Shown: piece after piece, positions 1 through 11,345 of the stretch
Numbering within the stretch: position 1 is the first letter of the stretch
How the letters are laid out: each line of letters starts with the position of its first letter
Assembly: GCA_029964075.1 (NCBI GenBank)
Contig: CM057142.1
Location: 5,099,770-5,163,769 of the forward strand
Direction: 5' to 3'
Source: Patiria pectinifera
Taxonomy: Eukaryota > Echinodermata > Asteroidea > Valvatida > Asterinidae
Length of the DNA: 64,000 bases
Notes under the pieces: generated by a model
The model's database searches: none
Told to the model about the DNA's origin: nothing
Seen by the model: the letters and a program-made list of their open reading frames with translations, nothing else
Translations under genes and position numbers: made by a program

Positions 1-41
1 ATTTGGGTCAACCAACTGGCGCTCATCGCAACTCTAGACTA

Positions 42-456
42 GCCCTAACTCCCTAGGCCTTTTTGCTAAGATGTAGCCTCAATCCTGCAAAATCCTCCAA
101 TTGGCCTCATTGAAAAATAACATATAGCCTCAATCCTGCACATTCCTCCATTATTTCTTGAATATGGTCCGTGGAGGGGTGACCACTGCCTGAATCCTCC
201 AAAATCCTGCAGCAGTGACTGTCAATATGTTGAGGCTTGGCCAGTGACATCCTGGAGCAGTACGGAGGATTTCAAGCATAATCCAGGCCTATATTTATGC
301 ATGGCTGAGCATAAACAACACAAGGTCTGGCCCAAGACCTTGACAAAGTGCATCCTACGAAATCAGTAACACACTTTTGCCATGAAACCTCAATCCTCCA
401 AATTCCTCCACTTTGGCAAAGAGGATTTTGAAGGATTCAGGGCGGTTAGGGTTAAA
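42..456 (+). repeat. Dispersed repeat A copy 1 (telomere-like ends)
   Basis: Begins CCCTAACTCCCTAGGCC and ends GGCGGTTAGGGTTAA. Inside it repeats CCTCAATCCTGCAAAATCC-type motifs. A near-identical copy is at 48593-49013 and a diverged reverse copy at about 18840-19214. Probably a non-autonomous DNA element. Confidence 0.75.
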
Positions 457-498
457 GTACCAGTCTGAAGCAGGTGTTACAAAGGATGCGTCCGAATT

Positions 499-590
499 AC
501 TTGGCTGCGGCTAGAAATAACACAGGGTCTATGGGAAGTGGCTGCAGCCGCTTGCATAGGCGTGTGTGTAATGCCAAGCCGTAGCCAAGT
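499..590. repeat. About 92-bp hairpin repeat, copy 1
   Basis: Imperfect palindrome starting ACTTGGCTGCGGCTAG and ending CCGTAGCCAAGT. A second copy is at 7906-8009. It lies beside the exon 6 donor of WDR81. Confidence 0.65.
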
Positions 591-598
591 CTCCTTAC

Positions 599-775
599 CT
601 CTATGGAAGAGCCGGTAGTAATGCTCTCTGTAATGGTGCCGGGCCCTCCTGCATCCATCTGGCCTGCAATGGAGCTTCTTTCTAGGGTTGCTTCGGTGGC
701 AACCATTACGGTGCTGGCATCCGAGATTCTCCTGGTCTGGTTGGACGTAGATGTGCCAGAATCAGTTTGTATGGC
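599..775 (-). CDS. WDR81: WDR81 coding exon 6
   Basis: Encodes AIQTDSGTSTSNQTRRISDA through ITESITTGSSIE (residues 615-673), a low-complexity linker beyond the BEACH domain. Acceptor is TTTGCAG and donor GTAAGG, phase 0. Similarity here is weak. The call rests on the open frame, good splice sites and position. No further exon is seen to the left. Confidence 0.65.
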
Positions 776-3700
776 CTGCAAATATTAGGGAGATTAACAA
801 AATATACTTAGGGGTGGGTGACTACATATCTGAATATTGGGGGTTATGATTGAGTTGGGCTGTAATTCAAAAGACTACGGCTTTTGGGTTACGTATGCCG
901 AACAAATCCTGAAATGGGAACTGCTTTTTAGTTCTGGCAAGTCCAAGGAAAGGTCCCCTTTTTGCCACATATGTAACGCCATGTTTTCTTTAATTACATA
1001 ATCATCTTAAAGACTGATAACATGCACATTCTTGTGGGTATTCTCCTTGTAGATGCCCAACAGTAGCATAAAAACACTGAAATCCATGAAAGTCGAAAAT
1101 TTCGTTAAGTATGGGACACAGCGTGCAGGAATTCTTGGACATGCCCTTCTCTGTGCTCAAGCTGGGTCCATTTGAGTGGAGAAAGGATGCAATTGATATA
1201 ACTGAAGATCAAATTTCATGTTAAGAAGCAAAGAAACTAGCCACAATGATGCAGATACGTACAGCTACCAAGGAGAACAAAACGACTTAGGAAAACACTG
1301 AAAACATGAAGATTAAAAGAACAGCAGTCTGAGGAAATCATTGTAAGTAAAGATGCCTGTCCAATAAGAATTTAGGATGCAAGAACAATTTATATCTTAA
1401 TTTTGATTTGAAAATTAGCATATTGGAAAAGTTTGTAAATATAATACATGTATAATGACTGTCATCAGCTCTCTAAAAGTGGTTACTGTGTTTGACTCAT
1501 GTACGGTGGTGCGTGGCTGAGAACCCTGCCAGGAATATGGTGTTTGTGCACTTGGGCAAGGCACTTAACCACAATTGCCTCTCTCCACCCAGGAGTATAA
1601 ATGGGTACCTGTGAGGGTAGAGGACCGAATGTGCGCTGACATCGGTTGCTGCGTGGTCTCGTGGCCCGATGAATGGGGAAATAATTGTAGAACGCTTTGA
1701 GATTGTTGATAGATGGATAGCGCTACATAAGCATTACAATTCATTCATTCATTCTAAAAAAAAAAAGGGGACCTGATTTTGTAAAGAACAAGAGATGCTA
1801 GCTTGACGCTTTGTTCCGACTGTTATCAGGAAAATGCCAGAACTCTACAGAGGGCATTACTCAATCTTTACATAAGCAGTCCTAACATGAGCAAAGCACT
1901 GCTACATACCTCAACCTTTTCGACATCAGCGGATCTAACTGTGACCCCCTCCACTCTGGGCTGCCTGCGCGATACGGCCGGAGGAGAAGGCGACAGATAT
2001 TTTGTAGGAGCGAACCGACGGGGATGGGGGAAGTTGAAGAGTTGCACCGCTCCGTGGTTGGTCGGATGCATGTGCTGGTCCACGAGTGGTAGGCAGACAT
2101 TTTTGGCTCGTACGGCAGCACTTCCTGACAACTGGATTAAAGGTAGAGTAGATCATTTGCAGCTATCCAAAAAGTAACTGACCAATTTATTGTTAAAAAG
2201 CTTACTTGGTTTAAAGATAGTAACGGCACTAAACTCCCTGTGAAATTATTCCTTCTGCCATGCTGTCATTTTGTAGAAAACAATAAACGGAGGTCAATTC
2301 CAAAGATGAGTCAAGTGACTTCTTTGAAAATTTCTGTGAGAAGTTGGTTTGAAATATTGGGTGAATCTGTGAATAGGTGCGCACAAGCATTGAAACGATG
2401 TCACGCACATGTGCGCGGTTGCTGTTATTCATCAGTTCAGTGCGTGACATCGCGTAGCTGCAATGGGCTGAATGAGAACGTTTTCTGGGTGCTGATTTCG
2501 GGCGCAATTCAAAATATGACTCGCCAACTTTCGAGATCCTAGAATGTTGTTTTCTCGGAATATACAGCATTCACTGAGCTAAAACATCATCAGGTTAGTT
2601 GTTAAACACCCATCTTTAGATTTTGAGCACTTTTGTTGCTTCAAACAAAACAAATGCACAAATGATCTATTCTACCTTTAAAGGTATAGTGCATTATTTG
2701 TAATTTGTGCATTTTGTTCGTTTGAAGCAACAAAAGTGCTCAAAATCTAAAGAAGGGTGCTGAACGGCTAACCTGATGAAGCTTCAGCTCAGCTTCAGCT
2801 GCATATTTTGAGATAAACAACTTTCTAAGATCTCTATCTCCAATCAAAAGTTGCTGAATCATGTTTTGAATTGGGCCTGAATTCAGGGTCCGAGACTCGT
2901 TCTCACTGAGCTGATTGCAGCTACGCGATGTAACGCACCAATCCGACGAATTAAAGCAACTGCGCGCGCGTGTGCGTCATGTCAACGCTTGCGCGCGCTT
3001 CGCTGAATAAAACAAACACTACTAACGGAAATTTGATGGGTTCTTCAGAGCATTTCCCACACAAGCTGTAAGTGCAACATGAGGACTGTTTCATGAAAAT
3101 AGTCATTGGCTATTTAAAGTCTCCAGATTTTCTCTCAAAATTTTTAAAAATCCAAACTTGCAGGAGAGAAATAATGGGGGCATTCCGATCAAGCAAATGT
3201 TGCCAACATTTGCAATCTGTTTTGCACAGCCAATGAGAAATCATTTTGCAACATTTACACTGTTCACGTAAGAGGAACACACCCCGCGTTTGGCTGGAAA
3301 ACAAGCTTGCATCAAGCAAATATATAATCCACAATCGGTAAATCACTTCTCCAATGATGTATTTTAGGTTATGAATTGTGAAATATGAACCATGGCAGCA
3401 CAAATAGTAGGAAATTGAACTGAGGCATGAATGTCTGAACAAATTTGAGAAAAACTAACCTTGTACCCGAATGTCAAGTCAATCCAACGGTGAAGCCTCT
3501 CGGACACATAATCACTCTCCAATACCGCCCTATGTTTAGCTAGGAAGTCTTCTGGCCCCGAACACCAGGACGGTAGTTCCAGATCGGGCAGATCGTCATG
3601 AATCGACTTGAAGATCTCTGAATCAGTGAAAAATTCTGGGATACATTCTTCGGGCGACCATTCCTGCAGTCTCTGCAAGCTGGACGGGTATTCATTGGGA

Positions 3701-6700
3701 ACCCACGTCGGGCGCACGTGGGCGCACAGCACTGATTTTGGGGTCCGGCGAGCCATGTAGACGTAGTACGTGATCACAGAGGAGGTGTCCGAGATGTGAT
3801 GTGGTATCTGCGCAGGGGCACTTGTCGGAGAGGTGGACATCAACAAGGATTCGTACATGTACTCCAGCTGGCGGTCGCCTTTGGTCAGGCGGTACTTGGA
3901 CTTGGACAGGTCGCGGAAACCCGCGTCTGGGCGTGTGAAGTCCATGACCCAGGGCATAACGGGGTGGTGGTTGGGGTTGCTCATGTGGCGGCCGGCAAGG
4001 GAGTTCAAGATCATGAGATAGTCGAAATTACTGAGTTCACCTTTGACCCAGCGGAGTACAACCCCCGGTAGATCATCCATAGTGAACTGTTCATCAGACA
4101 TGATGGGATCGGCACTGCTCTCTTTCCTCTGAGTAGAAACGCAGCGCTTTTCAACGCTCTCGTTCTCTCTGTACTCTCCAGTTGTTGCTTCACCGTTGCA
4201 ACCCTCTCGCCCGATTTCCTTCCACTTTGGACCCCGAAATTGTACCCAGAGGTTCTTGTCCATGGCGAAATCCCGCAAGGTCACTTCTCCGCAGGGGATC
4301 CCGCGCTGGTGGCAATAGTCAAATACTTTGAAGATCTGGTAGATGACGAACAGAGGCTTGGCGTGAGAGTTCCCCAGCATCGCGGGACTGAAAGTAACGC
4401 AGTCATGGAGAGTGTGCTCGACGTGGTGCCGTATTACGTAGAATGTCCGGGGAGATTCCACCATGCACAGTACGCTCACCATGTTGGCATTTTGCTGTTG
4501 CTGCTGGTTTTGGCTGGCCTGCATTGCAACAGGCGCTGTCTTCTCTGCTTCTTGGGATCCATCCAGTTGGCCGGTTTTGAAGACTGGGCAATTAAAAACT
4601 GTCCTCAGGGCTTCCCCGAGTTCCACACTTGTAGCCTAAATGAAAAGTCGTTTAAATATTGAGGTTTTTTTAAATCAAAACAATTAGAGGACCTAACGTT
4701 TCGGATCCAGGCAGGACATTTCTCAAAGGAAAAGTACTAAAAAGAAATTATTACAATATAAAAATTAACTGTGGCGGAGGTCCATGTTGTAACATGTATC
4801 CATTTACAGCATATGGTCCCTTGGTTATGGTCTTACTCTTTATTATCACATTATACTACTCCAAATAGGATTTGAGTTTGTAACAGATTTTTAACTTAAA
4901 AAAAAAAAAAACATTTACGGAGAGGATTTAAACAGTAGCCAGTGGTGCATTCAAGAAAGCATGTTTCAAGCCTTACAGCCCACTACCAGTCTATTATACC
5001 TGTTTGGTTGTTCCATCATTCTTATTGGTCATTTGAAGTTTGGCAAACTTTTGGTAGGATTGTTCCCATTGGCTGAGGTAGTTCTGCTTGGCCAGGCACT
5101 GCATGAATTCAACAAATCCCAGGTCTCCTCTCATCAACCACTTTGGATGGATCTTGGGCACACTGCAAAAAAAAATAATTAACTGTTCAACGAAAAGCAA
5201 GCAGTTGTAAGTGAAACATCTATTTCTCCATGTCTGCAAGAATCTTTTGTTTTTCAAAAAATGGCCATGAAATTAGACAGTTTTGAATGAAGAGTCTTAT
5301 GAAAGATATTATATTACAATGTTTTTGTCACTTTACACAGTGCATATATACTGTAGCAGCCATCAAGCCTACAGCAACGTTAAACTTACAAAGAGAAAAA
5401 AATAGCATTCACATATAGACACTATCAGATACATTCCAAAGACACTTTTCATAAGTGCATTTAGAGGTGCGGCTGTTTTGTGTCGGCAATGTGATTAGGC
5501 CTTTGGATGAAAGACATATAAGATCATTTGTTATTCATGCATTTTGTCTGTTTCGAATAATACCACCACTCAAAATCCAAAGAAGATCAACCTTGTCCCC
5601 AGTGCTTACTTTATTTCCAAACTCGTTTCCAATAGTAAGCCCTGGATAGGAAACTTTCTTCCTGTATCCTGATTCGATACCGAACTTGACTAGAAATGGA
5701 TTTATATCGTGTACTTAGTGTTGTTATTCTCAAAGTGCAGTACGTGTTTTGGCGATCATTCGTCTGCGCCTTCTCGAAAATATTCATTTCCTTTCCATTT
5801 TGTTCATATTAATATGAAATGTGATACTGCATGTTGTCTCGTTAAGATCGTAACAGTTTAATTAAAATAAAATCGTGTTTTCGTAACTCACGCCATGCTC
5901 GCACTGTGACAAATTGATTCTGTTTTTACCCCAGACACCGCATATAAAAACAAACGCAAATGTAACGCACAGGCAGGCACCAGACTATTCCTCATTTGCA
6001 TACGTGTTCAAAAATCTTGCACACGCAAATGATCCAATACCAGGATGAGAGAGCAGGTAGTGGTGGGCGCGTACTGCTTGACACCCTGGGGACGAGGTTG
6101 AAAGAAGATAGTTCAGTTTCAGCCCAGTGGATACTACACTTTTTGAGAAAACGGTGAAAAACTATGCACAACCTTTTGATCACAAAACACGATTTCATCA
6201 TTTATAACTCTTTATTCCAAAAATCAGTCAAAATGCTGATTGTTGGAAATCCCTTACATTTATTGATTTCGAGTACGATCTTTAATCCAAGTAAGCTTTT
6301 TAATAATAATTTGGTAGGTTATTCTTGGGGTAAGTGCAAATGATCCTATATGCCTTAAATTAAGGGGCGTAAATACAGTGACAGATACAAAACGGACTAA
6401 AAACAAAACTTTGAAAAAGCAGCGAAGGTGCAAACTTACAAAATCTGTCCTGAGTCTGGCTTGGTGATGACTTCAATGTCCACTTTCCTCCATGGGTTGC
6501 CCACCTTCTCATACGCAGGTCTAGCTGGTAGCTTCTCCCAGCTAGATTGTGGAAGACTGACCTCCTTTGTTGATGGGACAACGCCATATTTGAACAGGTA
6601 GGTCAGCCAGTCATTGTGGATCTTTTAAAAAGAAAAGGTTGAAAAAGGGGAGTTATTACAAATGGTTTATAAGAATGAAAAGTTATTTCCAAAAAGCGTT

Positions 6701-8220
6701 ATATCAAACATATTGCATGTTTAAAGTTTAAAGAATAAAAACAATACAACAGCTGCTTCTAAACTTTAACTTTTGCTTTCTTGTTTTCTGAAATTGTGGG
6801 TTTAAGTTTCATATCCCAGGTAAGCTTGCAACTTGTCCCACTATCTGGGTGCTATTAGCAATAACTATAGTGAAAGGAAATGCCAAATATTTAACAATCG
6901 TTGACTGCTGTGACGTGGGATATATCTGTTTTTAACACCCGAGGGGTGTATAGCACCTGAGGCGAAGCTGAGGGGTTCTATGCACCCCGAGGGGGTTAAA
7001 AACGACATATCCCACATTACAGCAGTCAACAATTGTTTTTTTATACTGTGCCAATAAGTCAAAAAGATAATGGTTTTTAAGTTAAGCTTTTAGTTCAAGA
7101 AATAAATTGAATCACTGCGATGTAACCAGTTTGATCATATTGATAACAGCAAGCTTTCCTGCCGGAAATGAGACTGAGCGGTTTCAGTTCTCAGTCATGA
7201 GGAGCGCAGGCCAGTCCTACACGTGAGGTAGTTTATATGCAACACAGTGTATATGAGGTAATTTAAATGCAACGCATGAGGTGATTTGTGTGCAAGCATT
7301 GTATATGAAGTAAACAGTCATTCTTATACACTGGACATGTGGCCACTTGCGTTCCAGACCAATAAAATAACAGTATCAACGACAACGACACGATATAACA
7401 ATAAAATTTACATTACCCACACGCGATATTCCATCAACAAACAAAATGCTTATTTTCTTCACAAAGCAACGGAACATTACTGCCCTAAAATGTTAGTCTT
7501 GAAAATGGCATCATCTCATTTTTATGCTTGAATGGAACCATTTTTTAATTTCATAAAGACCATAAGCAGCATATCTTGATAAAATACTTTCAAGCATTTT
7601 CCACATTTTACTCAGCCGACCATATCGTCATCGGCACTACTCAGTTGCGCGTGAGTGCGCTGCACACGCCTGTATTTTACAGAACCGGGATATTTTGGGT
7701 TTCACGAACTGACATCCTCCACAGCGCAGCACATTTAGAGCGCACCCCGTACGTTTTCGGTTTTACGAACTGACACTGACCTTAATTTCACTAATTAAAA
7801 CAATTTTTTAATTAAATTATTTTATCTTCAAGTAAACTTGAATCCTCCATCCTGATTGGTCGATCCATGGCAACAAGCCGTGTCAAACAAGGGCAATGTC
7901 TATTCACTTGGCTGCGGCCGGGAATAACACGCATACCTATGGAAGAAAATGGCTAGCCGCTGCAGCCACTTTCAATAAACCTGTGTGCTATTTCTAGCCA
8001 TATCCAAGTGATTAAGACCCGGTCTAATAGTTCCCTATTCTAATTTGTACATTGTGACATACCACTGCTACAACGTTGCCTGAAACCTCCTGGACTTGTG
8101 CCGGCTCCAACTTCAGCTCATCCAAAATGGCTGACAGATTTGAAGTTGGCGAAGTAGTCATGATGGTGGTCTCTGCGCTTTCAGTTCCATTGGCTAGCCA
8201 AGTCAGGTAGTTGAAGCTTA
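599..8220 (-). CDS. WDR81: WDR81, BEACH/WD-repeat endosomal protein, 5' part (6 coding exons; 3' end outside window)
   Basis: WDR81 works with WDR91 on endosomes to restrain class III PI3-kinase activity, and takes part in clearance of protein aggregates by autophagy (family knowledge). Coding exons are 8161-8063, 6621-6440, 5162-5000, 4635-3460, 2131-1910 and 775-599, giving 673 codons with every junction in frame. Residues 1-33 match the start of vertebrate WDR81. Residues about 160-270 contain a kinase-like stretch (HAKPLFVIYQ, DYCHQRGIPCGE). Residues about 330-600 are the pre-BEACH/BEACH region, with SNFDYLMILNSLAGR, ITYYVYMARRTPKSVL, ECIPEFFTDSEIF, HRWIDLTFGYK and AVRAKNVCLP. The rest of the protein and the WD40 propeller must lie left of base 1. 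The start ATG at 8161 has A at -3. Exon 1 begins at a good 3' splice site (8220), so at least one upstream exon exists; frame stays open to that site, so a few more N-terminal residues are possible. Confidence 0.95.
1490..1755 (+). mobile_element. tRNA-derived SINE, copy 1
   Basis: Shares GAACCCTGCCAGGAATATGG, CTTGGGCAAGGCACTTAA, CCACCCAGGAGTATAAATGG and an AGCGCTACATAAGC end with copies near 16530 and 62330. Tail is (ATTC)n. In the WDR81 intron 775-1910. The tRNA-like head is decayed. Confidence 0.75.
1910..2131 (-). CDS. WDR81: WDR81 coding exon 5, BEACH region
   Basis: Encodes LSGSAAVRAKNVCLPLVDQH and VQLFNFPHPRR (residues 541-614), a direct match to the vertebrate GKEAVKEKNVCL and VVQLFDQPHP region. 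Two AGs are possible; only AATCCAG/TTGTCAG keeps frame. The donor is GTATGT. A MITE end sits 6 bp outside the acceptor (see findings). Confidence 0.9.
2138..2681. mobile_element. MITE of the TTAAAGGTAGAGTAGATCATTTG family, copy 1
   Basis: Starts TTAAAGGTAGAGTAGATCAT and ends ATGATCTATTCTACCTTTAA, 544 bp. Same family at 43598-44106 and 51569-52120. It lies 6 bp from the WDR81 exon 5 acceptor. Confidence 0.88.
2678..3060. mobile_element. Second copy of the same MITE, truncated
   Basis: Begins TTTAAAGGTATAGTGCATTA, sharing the TTTAAA end of the element before it. It then matches the family (GAAGCAACAAAAGTGCTCAA) but has no right terminus. Confidence 0.75.
3460..4635 (-). CDS. WDR81: WDR81 coding exon 4, kinase-like and BEACH region
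   Basis: This 392-codon exon carries most of the recognisable protein (residues 149-540): VFNCPVF, TFSPAMLGNSHAKPLF, NPNHHPVMPWVMDFTRP, KSKYRLTKGDRQLEYMYE, VPNEYPSSLQRLQEWSPEEC and the end HRWIDLTFGYK. Acceptor is CATTTAG at 4636-4637 and donor GTTAGT at 3459-3454. A short Q-rich stretch (QNQQQQQN) near the start is lineage-specific. Confidence 0.95.
5000..5162 (-). CDS. WDR81: WDR81 coding exon 3
   Basis: Encodes FVPKIHPKWLMRGDLGFVEF and on to NDGTTKQ (residues 94-148). The core FMQCLAKQNYLSQWEQSY matches the vertebrate FMQEVAAQNYRNLW motif. Acceptor is T-rich then TGCAG; donor is CAG/GTATAA, phase 0. Confidence 0.9.
5508..6358. repeat. Related MITE, ATATAGGATCATTTG subfamily, enlarged
   Basis: Left ATATAAGATCATTTGTTATT, right GCAAATGATCCTATATGCCT, with shared internal ACTCAAAATCCAAAGAAG. 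The middle (about 5644-5990) is not shared. Lies in WDR81 intron 2. Confidence 0.6.
6440..6621 (-). CDS. WDR81: WDR81 coding exon 2
   Basis: Encodes IHNDWLTYLFKYGVV through KVDIEVITKPDSGQI (residues 34-94). Acceptor is AAAAG at 6622-6623 and donor GTAAGT at 6439-6434, phase 2. It corresponds to the human segment after VVALVP. Confidence 0.88.
6894..7035. repeat. 142-bp hairpin with GAGGCGAAGCTGAGG apex
   Basis: ACAATCGTTGACTGCTGTGA and CCCGAGGGGTGTATAGCACC pair with GGTTCTATGCACCCCGAGGG and TTACAGCAGTCAACAATTGT. In the intron after WDR81 exon 1. Confidence 0.82.
7040..7905. other. Unique intron sequence of WDR81
   Basis: No gene or clear repeat. CACGAACTGACA occurs twice in a slightly varied form near 7700 and 7765. 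Confidence 0.5.
7906..8009. repeat. About 100-bp hairpin repeat, copy 2
   Basis: ACTTGGCTGCGGCCGGGAAT to CCATATCCAAGT, same family as 499-590. It lies 50 bp from the donor of WDR81 exon 1. Confidence 0.65.
8063..8220 (-). CDS. WDR81: WDR81 first coding exon with 5' UTR
   Basis: Coding starts at ATG 8161-8159 (MTTSPTSNLSAILDELKLEP) and ends in phase 0 at a GTATGT donor (8062-8057). Bases 8220-8162 lie between a strong acceptor (T-rich tract then CATGCAG at 8221) and the ATG, and are taken as 5' UTR. They carry an upstream ATG with a short out-of-frame ORF. Confidence 0.85.
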
Positions 8221-8547
8221 CTGCATGATACAGGAACAAAAAAACATTCAATCAAAATAGCTGAAAACAGCTGGAAAAGGTGTGAAAAAGTTGAACTTTG
8301 GAAATCTCCTATACTTTTGTACACAGCAAGTGAGGGAAAAAAAGCTGAAATCCAAAACAAAAAAAGGCTGAAATCAGCTTTAAAGCTGAGATTTCAAACC
8401 CCTCCCCCACCCCTGTATACATAGTTACCTTAAAATATTAAATTCAATGTAATCTCCCTCAAACAGTTAATTCCATCGAGCAAGTTATTGATTCTGGGAT
8501 CGATCCCTTCATCAGATTTGAACTGACCTACTGGCCATGGAAAGCTT

Positions 8548-8615
8548 CCTGGTTAAGTGGTTCAGACATCTGCACTAGTAAGCAGGAGGTTGTGGGTTCA
8601 AGTCCCACCTGAGCG
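8548..8615 (+). pseudogene. tRNA-like relic
   Basis: TGGTTAAGTGG (A-box-like) and GTGGGTTCAAGTCCCAC (a perfect T-arm with B-box) are present. The anticodon loop would be 8 nt and the acceptor stem does not pair. Probably a tRNA-derived repeat head, not a working gene. Confidence 0.5.
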
Positions 8616-9335
8616 AGCTTGTGCATTTTTTACAAACTCTCGAACAGCACTGACAGTGCACTGCAGTTCTTTGTTAATGAAAGGAAAAATACAATAAAGT
8701 GATATTACTCCTGCTTCAAGGTGTATATTTTTTTTTTTTATTCGCAGGGGGGGGGGATGTTTGACAAATTGAAATAGAAGATATTCAGAAATAAACATAC
8801 TTGTTCCAACTGTCCATGTTTTTACACGTACCGGTATGGCAAGATTTTAGAAGATGATTTTACCTCACTCGTGAGTATTAAGGTATAAAGGCAGGGTAAA
8901 ACGAGTAAAAGTAATTTCTTGTCTGGAATTTTCATTAAAAACGAAAGAGCCGTTTAGGGCCTATTTTTTTTTTCCGAAGATGCATGATTATTTTGCTGAT
9001 ACAAAATTGTGTCCAAAGGAGCCATAACCGAACTTCTACATAGACACAATTTTGTTGGGAACATGTAAAAAGACAAAAGTGACAACATGTAAAAAAAAAA
9101 AATAGTGACAACATGAGTGCTAAATGTATTGGAAATATAGGCCTATGAAAAAGAGGCAGCGGGTTGGGACAAGACTGGTCACTGGTATTTTTATTTTATT
9201 TTTTTTTGGTGGCCTTTCCCTTGGCCTAGGCTAACAAATAATATTCTCTAACTTAACCATCTACTTATAACCATTCGATTCATTCGATTCATGGAGTCCT
9301 ACTTAAGTTAGGCTTACTTACTCGGACTATTGTTG

Positions 9336-9949
9336 ATGTACCCTAACGTAACGCGGCCCCCAACGTGGCGCACTTTGATTTTTCGCCTGAAGCGCCTAGC
9401 TACAGCAAAAGTTTTAACTGAAATTTCACAGAAAGTGAAATTTCATCAAGTTCTAAACACTCCCGTTTATAAATCGCGAGTTTATTTACCCGCTACAAAG
9501 TTAAAAGAAAAATTTCTTTTGGCGTGATTTTCCGATTTTATTTTCAAGTACAAAGTGAACCCTTTGAAAATGCCCCGAAAAACAAGAAAATAATTTTCTG
9601 ACAAACATCTGGCTGGGTATGTAAGTAGAGATAATAATGACTTATCAAAATTTATCAAGTTTACAGAAATTCTTAAATGTTAATTTGGAATTTTCCGAGA
9701 TTTATTTAAGTGCGCCACGTTAGGGAACACTCCGCCAATTTGTGCCCAAGGTTGTCAGGTTAGCGGTTTTTTAATTTTCGCTGCAATTTTATGAAACCGA
9801 AATTGTTCACAGAGGTTAAATAGCAAGCATTAATAAGGTAAAAGTACCAGTTTTTCACTGCATGAATTTGAGGTTTGTCAACAAAGAGGTTTGGCAACAC
9901 TACACTAGGAAAGTTGGGTAAGCTTCGAAGTGCGCCACGTTAGGGAACA
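9336..9949. mobile_element. MITE with CCCTAACGTGGCGCACTTTGA ends, copy 1
   Basis: CAACGTGGCGCACTTTGATT near the left end; AAGTGCGCCACGTTAGGGAA at the right end and again at about 9708-9728. Same family at 53446-54056. Upstream of WDR81. Confidence 0.78.
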
Positions 9950-10984
9950 AGACTATACTCTCATGACTCTGATTCCAGCATGCCCAGCAAACAGTTTAAC
10001 GTTACATATTTGACTGTTGACAGAGCAGAGTAGCGTGGTAAGGAATAAGGATACATGTATACATTGTATCTTCAATATCCCATCAACCCAACCACTCCAT
10101 CCTTCAAACCCCCCGTCCCCCACCCCCTCTCCGGCCCCTCCCCTTTCACCTCCCTGTCAACTTTGTCCAGTCAGTCATGCCAGTCGACCGGGCGTGAACA
10201 ACAAATTACCATAAGAAAATGAAATCACAACCACGGTCAAACTCTTCAAAATATCACTGTAGGCTTGTTATTTACATTCTGTGTAAAATAATTTAAGCTG
10301 GCATTATGCTGCGAACGTACAGTCAGTGGGCTTACATCACCTTTTACAGGCCCAAGTTTTGAGAGTCGCACGTAGGTCAGGTGTAAATTTTACCTCGAAA
10401 ACACCGTTCATTTTCACGTTCTGGTGAGCTGATCTGGGGCGCTACTGCCCTGTCACACGACCGCTGACCTTTGAACCGTACCGAAACAAGTTTGCACGTA
10501 CCATTTTAAGGAAGGGGTGTTTTGAGGTAATTTACTTTTCGTATTAGTACGAAATGTTAACCGACTCAAACAAACATAATATTATTTTCTCCCCTTATAT
10601 AATTAACACTACACTAACACACTTAAATAGATTTATTTTACAGGCAGGTGTTGTTAACTTATCTCTCCCTTCAATTAATTACTATTACCGTAACCTTGGC
10701 AAAATGAACGAGTCCGCCAGGTTATTTTCACGAACGCAGCTTTACGTTTTCTTTTCGCTGTAGCAATCTATCTAACCCACCCCAAAAAAACGTGAAAGTT
10801 AGCTCTTAATCTTACCAATCATGTAGGAAATTATTTCCCTTAATTTTGGCTGAGGAAATTTTCAGTATAATCCAGAAAAAGTAAACATTAATTGAGGAAA
10901 TAGCTTATTAGGGAAGATATTAAGCGGCAAATACTGGTAAAACTGTGATTTCAAATCGCACTGATCGTTGGCGTTTATATACTA
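9950..10984. other. Intergenic, nothing recognised
   Basis: AT-rich with a C-rich stretch at 10110-10155. Small ORFs only. Confidence 0.5.
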
Positions 10985-11345
10985 GTACGGTCACTATATC
11001 TATCGGTCGTGTGGGTGAATCATCGCCACCAAACCAGTGATTGACCGCTAGAGTGTTAGCCCATCGCTTAACTCGTGGTCCCGTACCGAGTGGCCCTGTA
11101 GTGAATCTACCCCGTACCGCAGCTCCGCCTCTCCCGACGCCCAGCGCTCGGTTGCAGAGTCATCGTACACGGCTGTCCGTTCCCGTACCGTCCCTTGGTG
11201 CATTGGGTGTAATATAGGCTTCCGCTAGAGTGTTTGCGGCTATGCAGTGCGTATCATACGTCTAGGCATCGGCTCAACCGGGTGGGGAGTTCTTTCGTAC
11301 AAGTTCTGGCACGACCATAACAGAGCCCCGCATGTGGTGGGTTGC
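10985..11345. promoter_or_regulatory. GC-rich, CpG-bearing island; candidate WDR81 promoter/first exon
   Basis: This block is far richer in G+C and CpG than the AT-rich DNA around it and is not repeat-like. CCCGTACC occurs about three times and CCGCTAGAGTGTTWGC twice. It lies about 2.8 kb upstream of WDR81 exon 1, which needs an upstream exon. No protein is recognised. Confidence 0.35.

Noticed and set aside
2229..2570. 113-residue minus ORF
   Set aside because: Falls wholly inside a MITE and is broken in the other copies.
8548..8615. Possible tRNA gene
   Set aside because: Eight-base anticodon loop and no acceptor stem; kept only as a tRNA-like relic.
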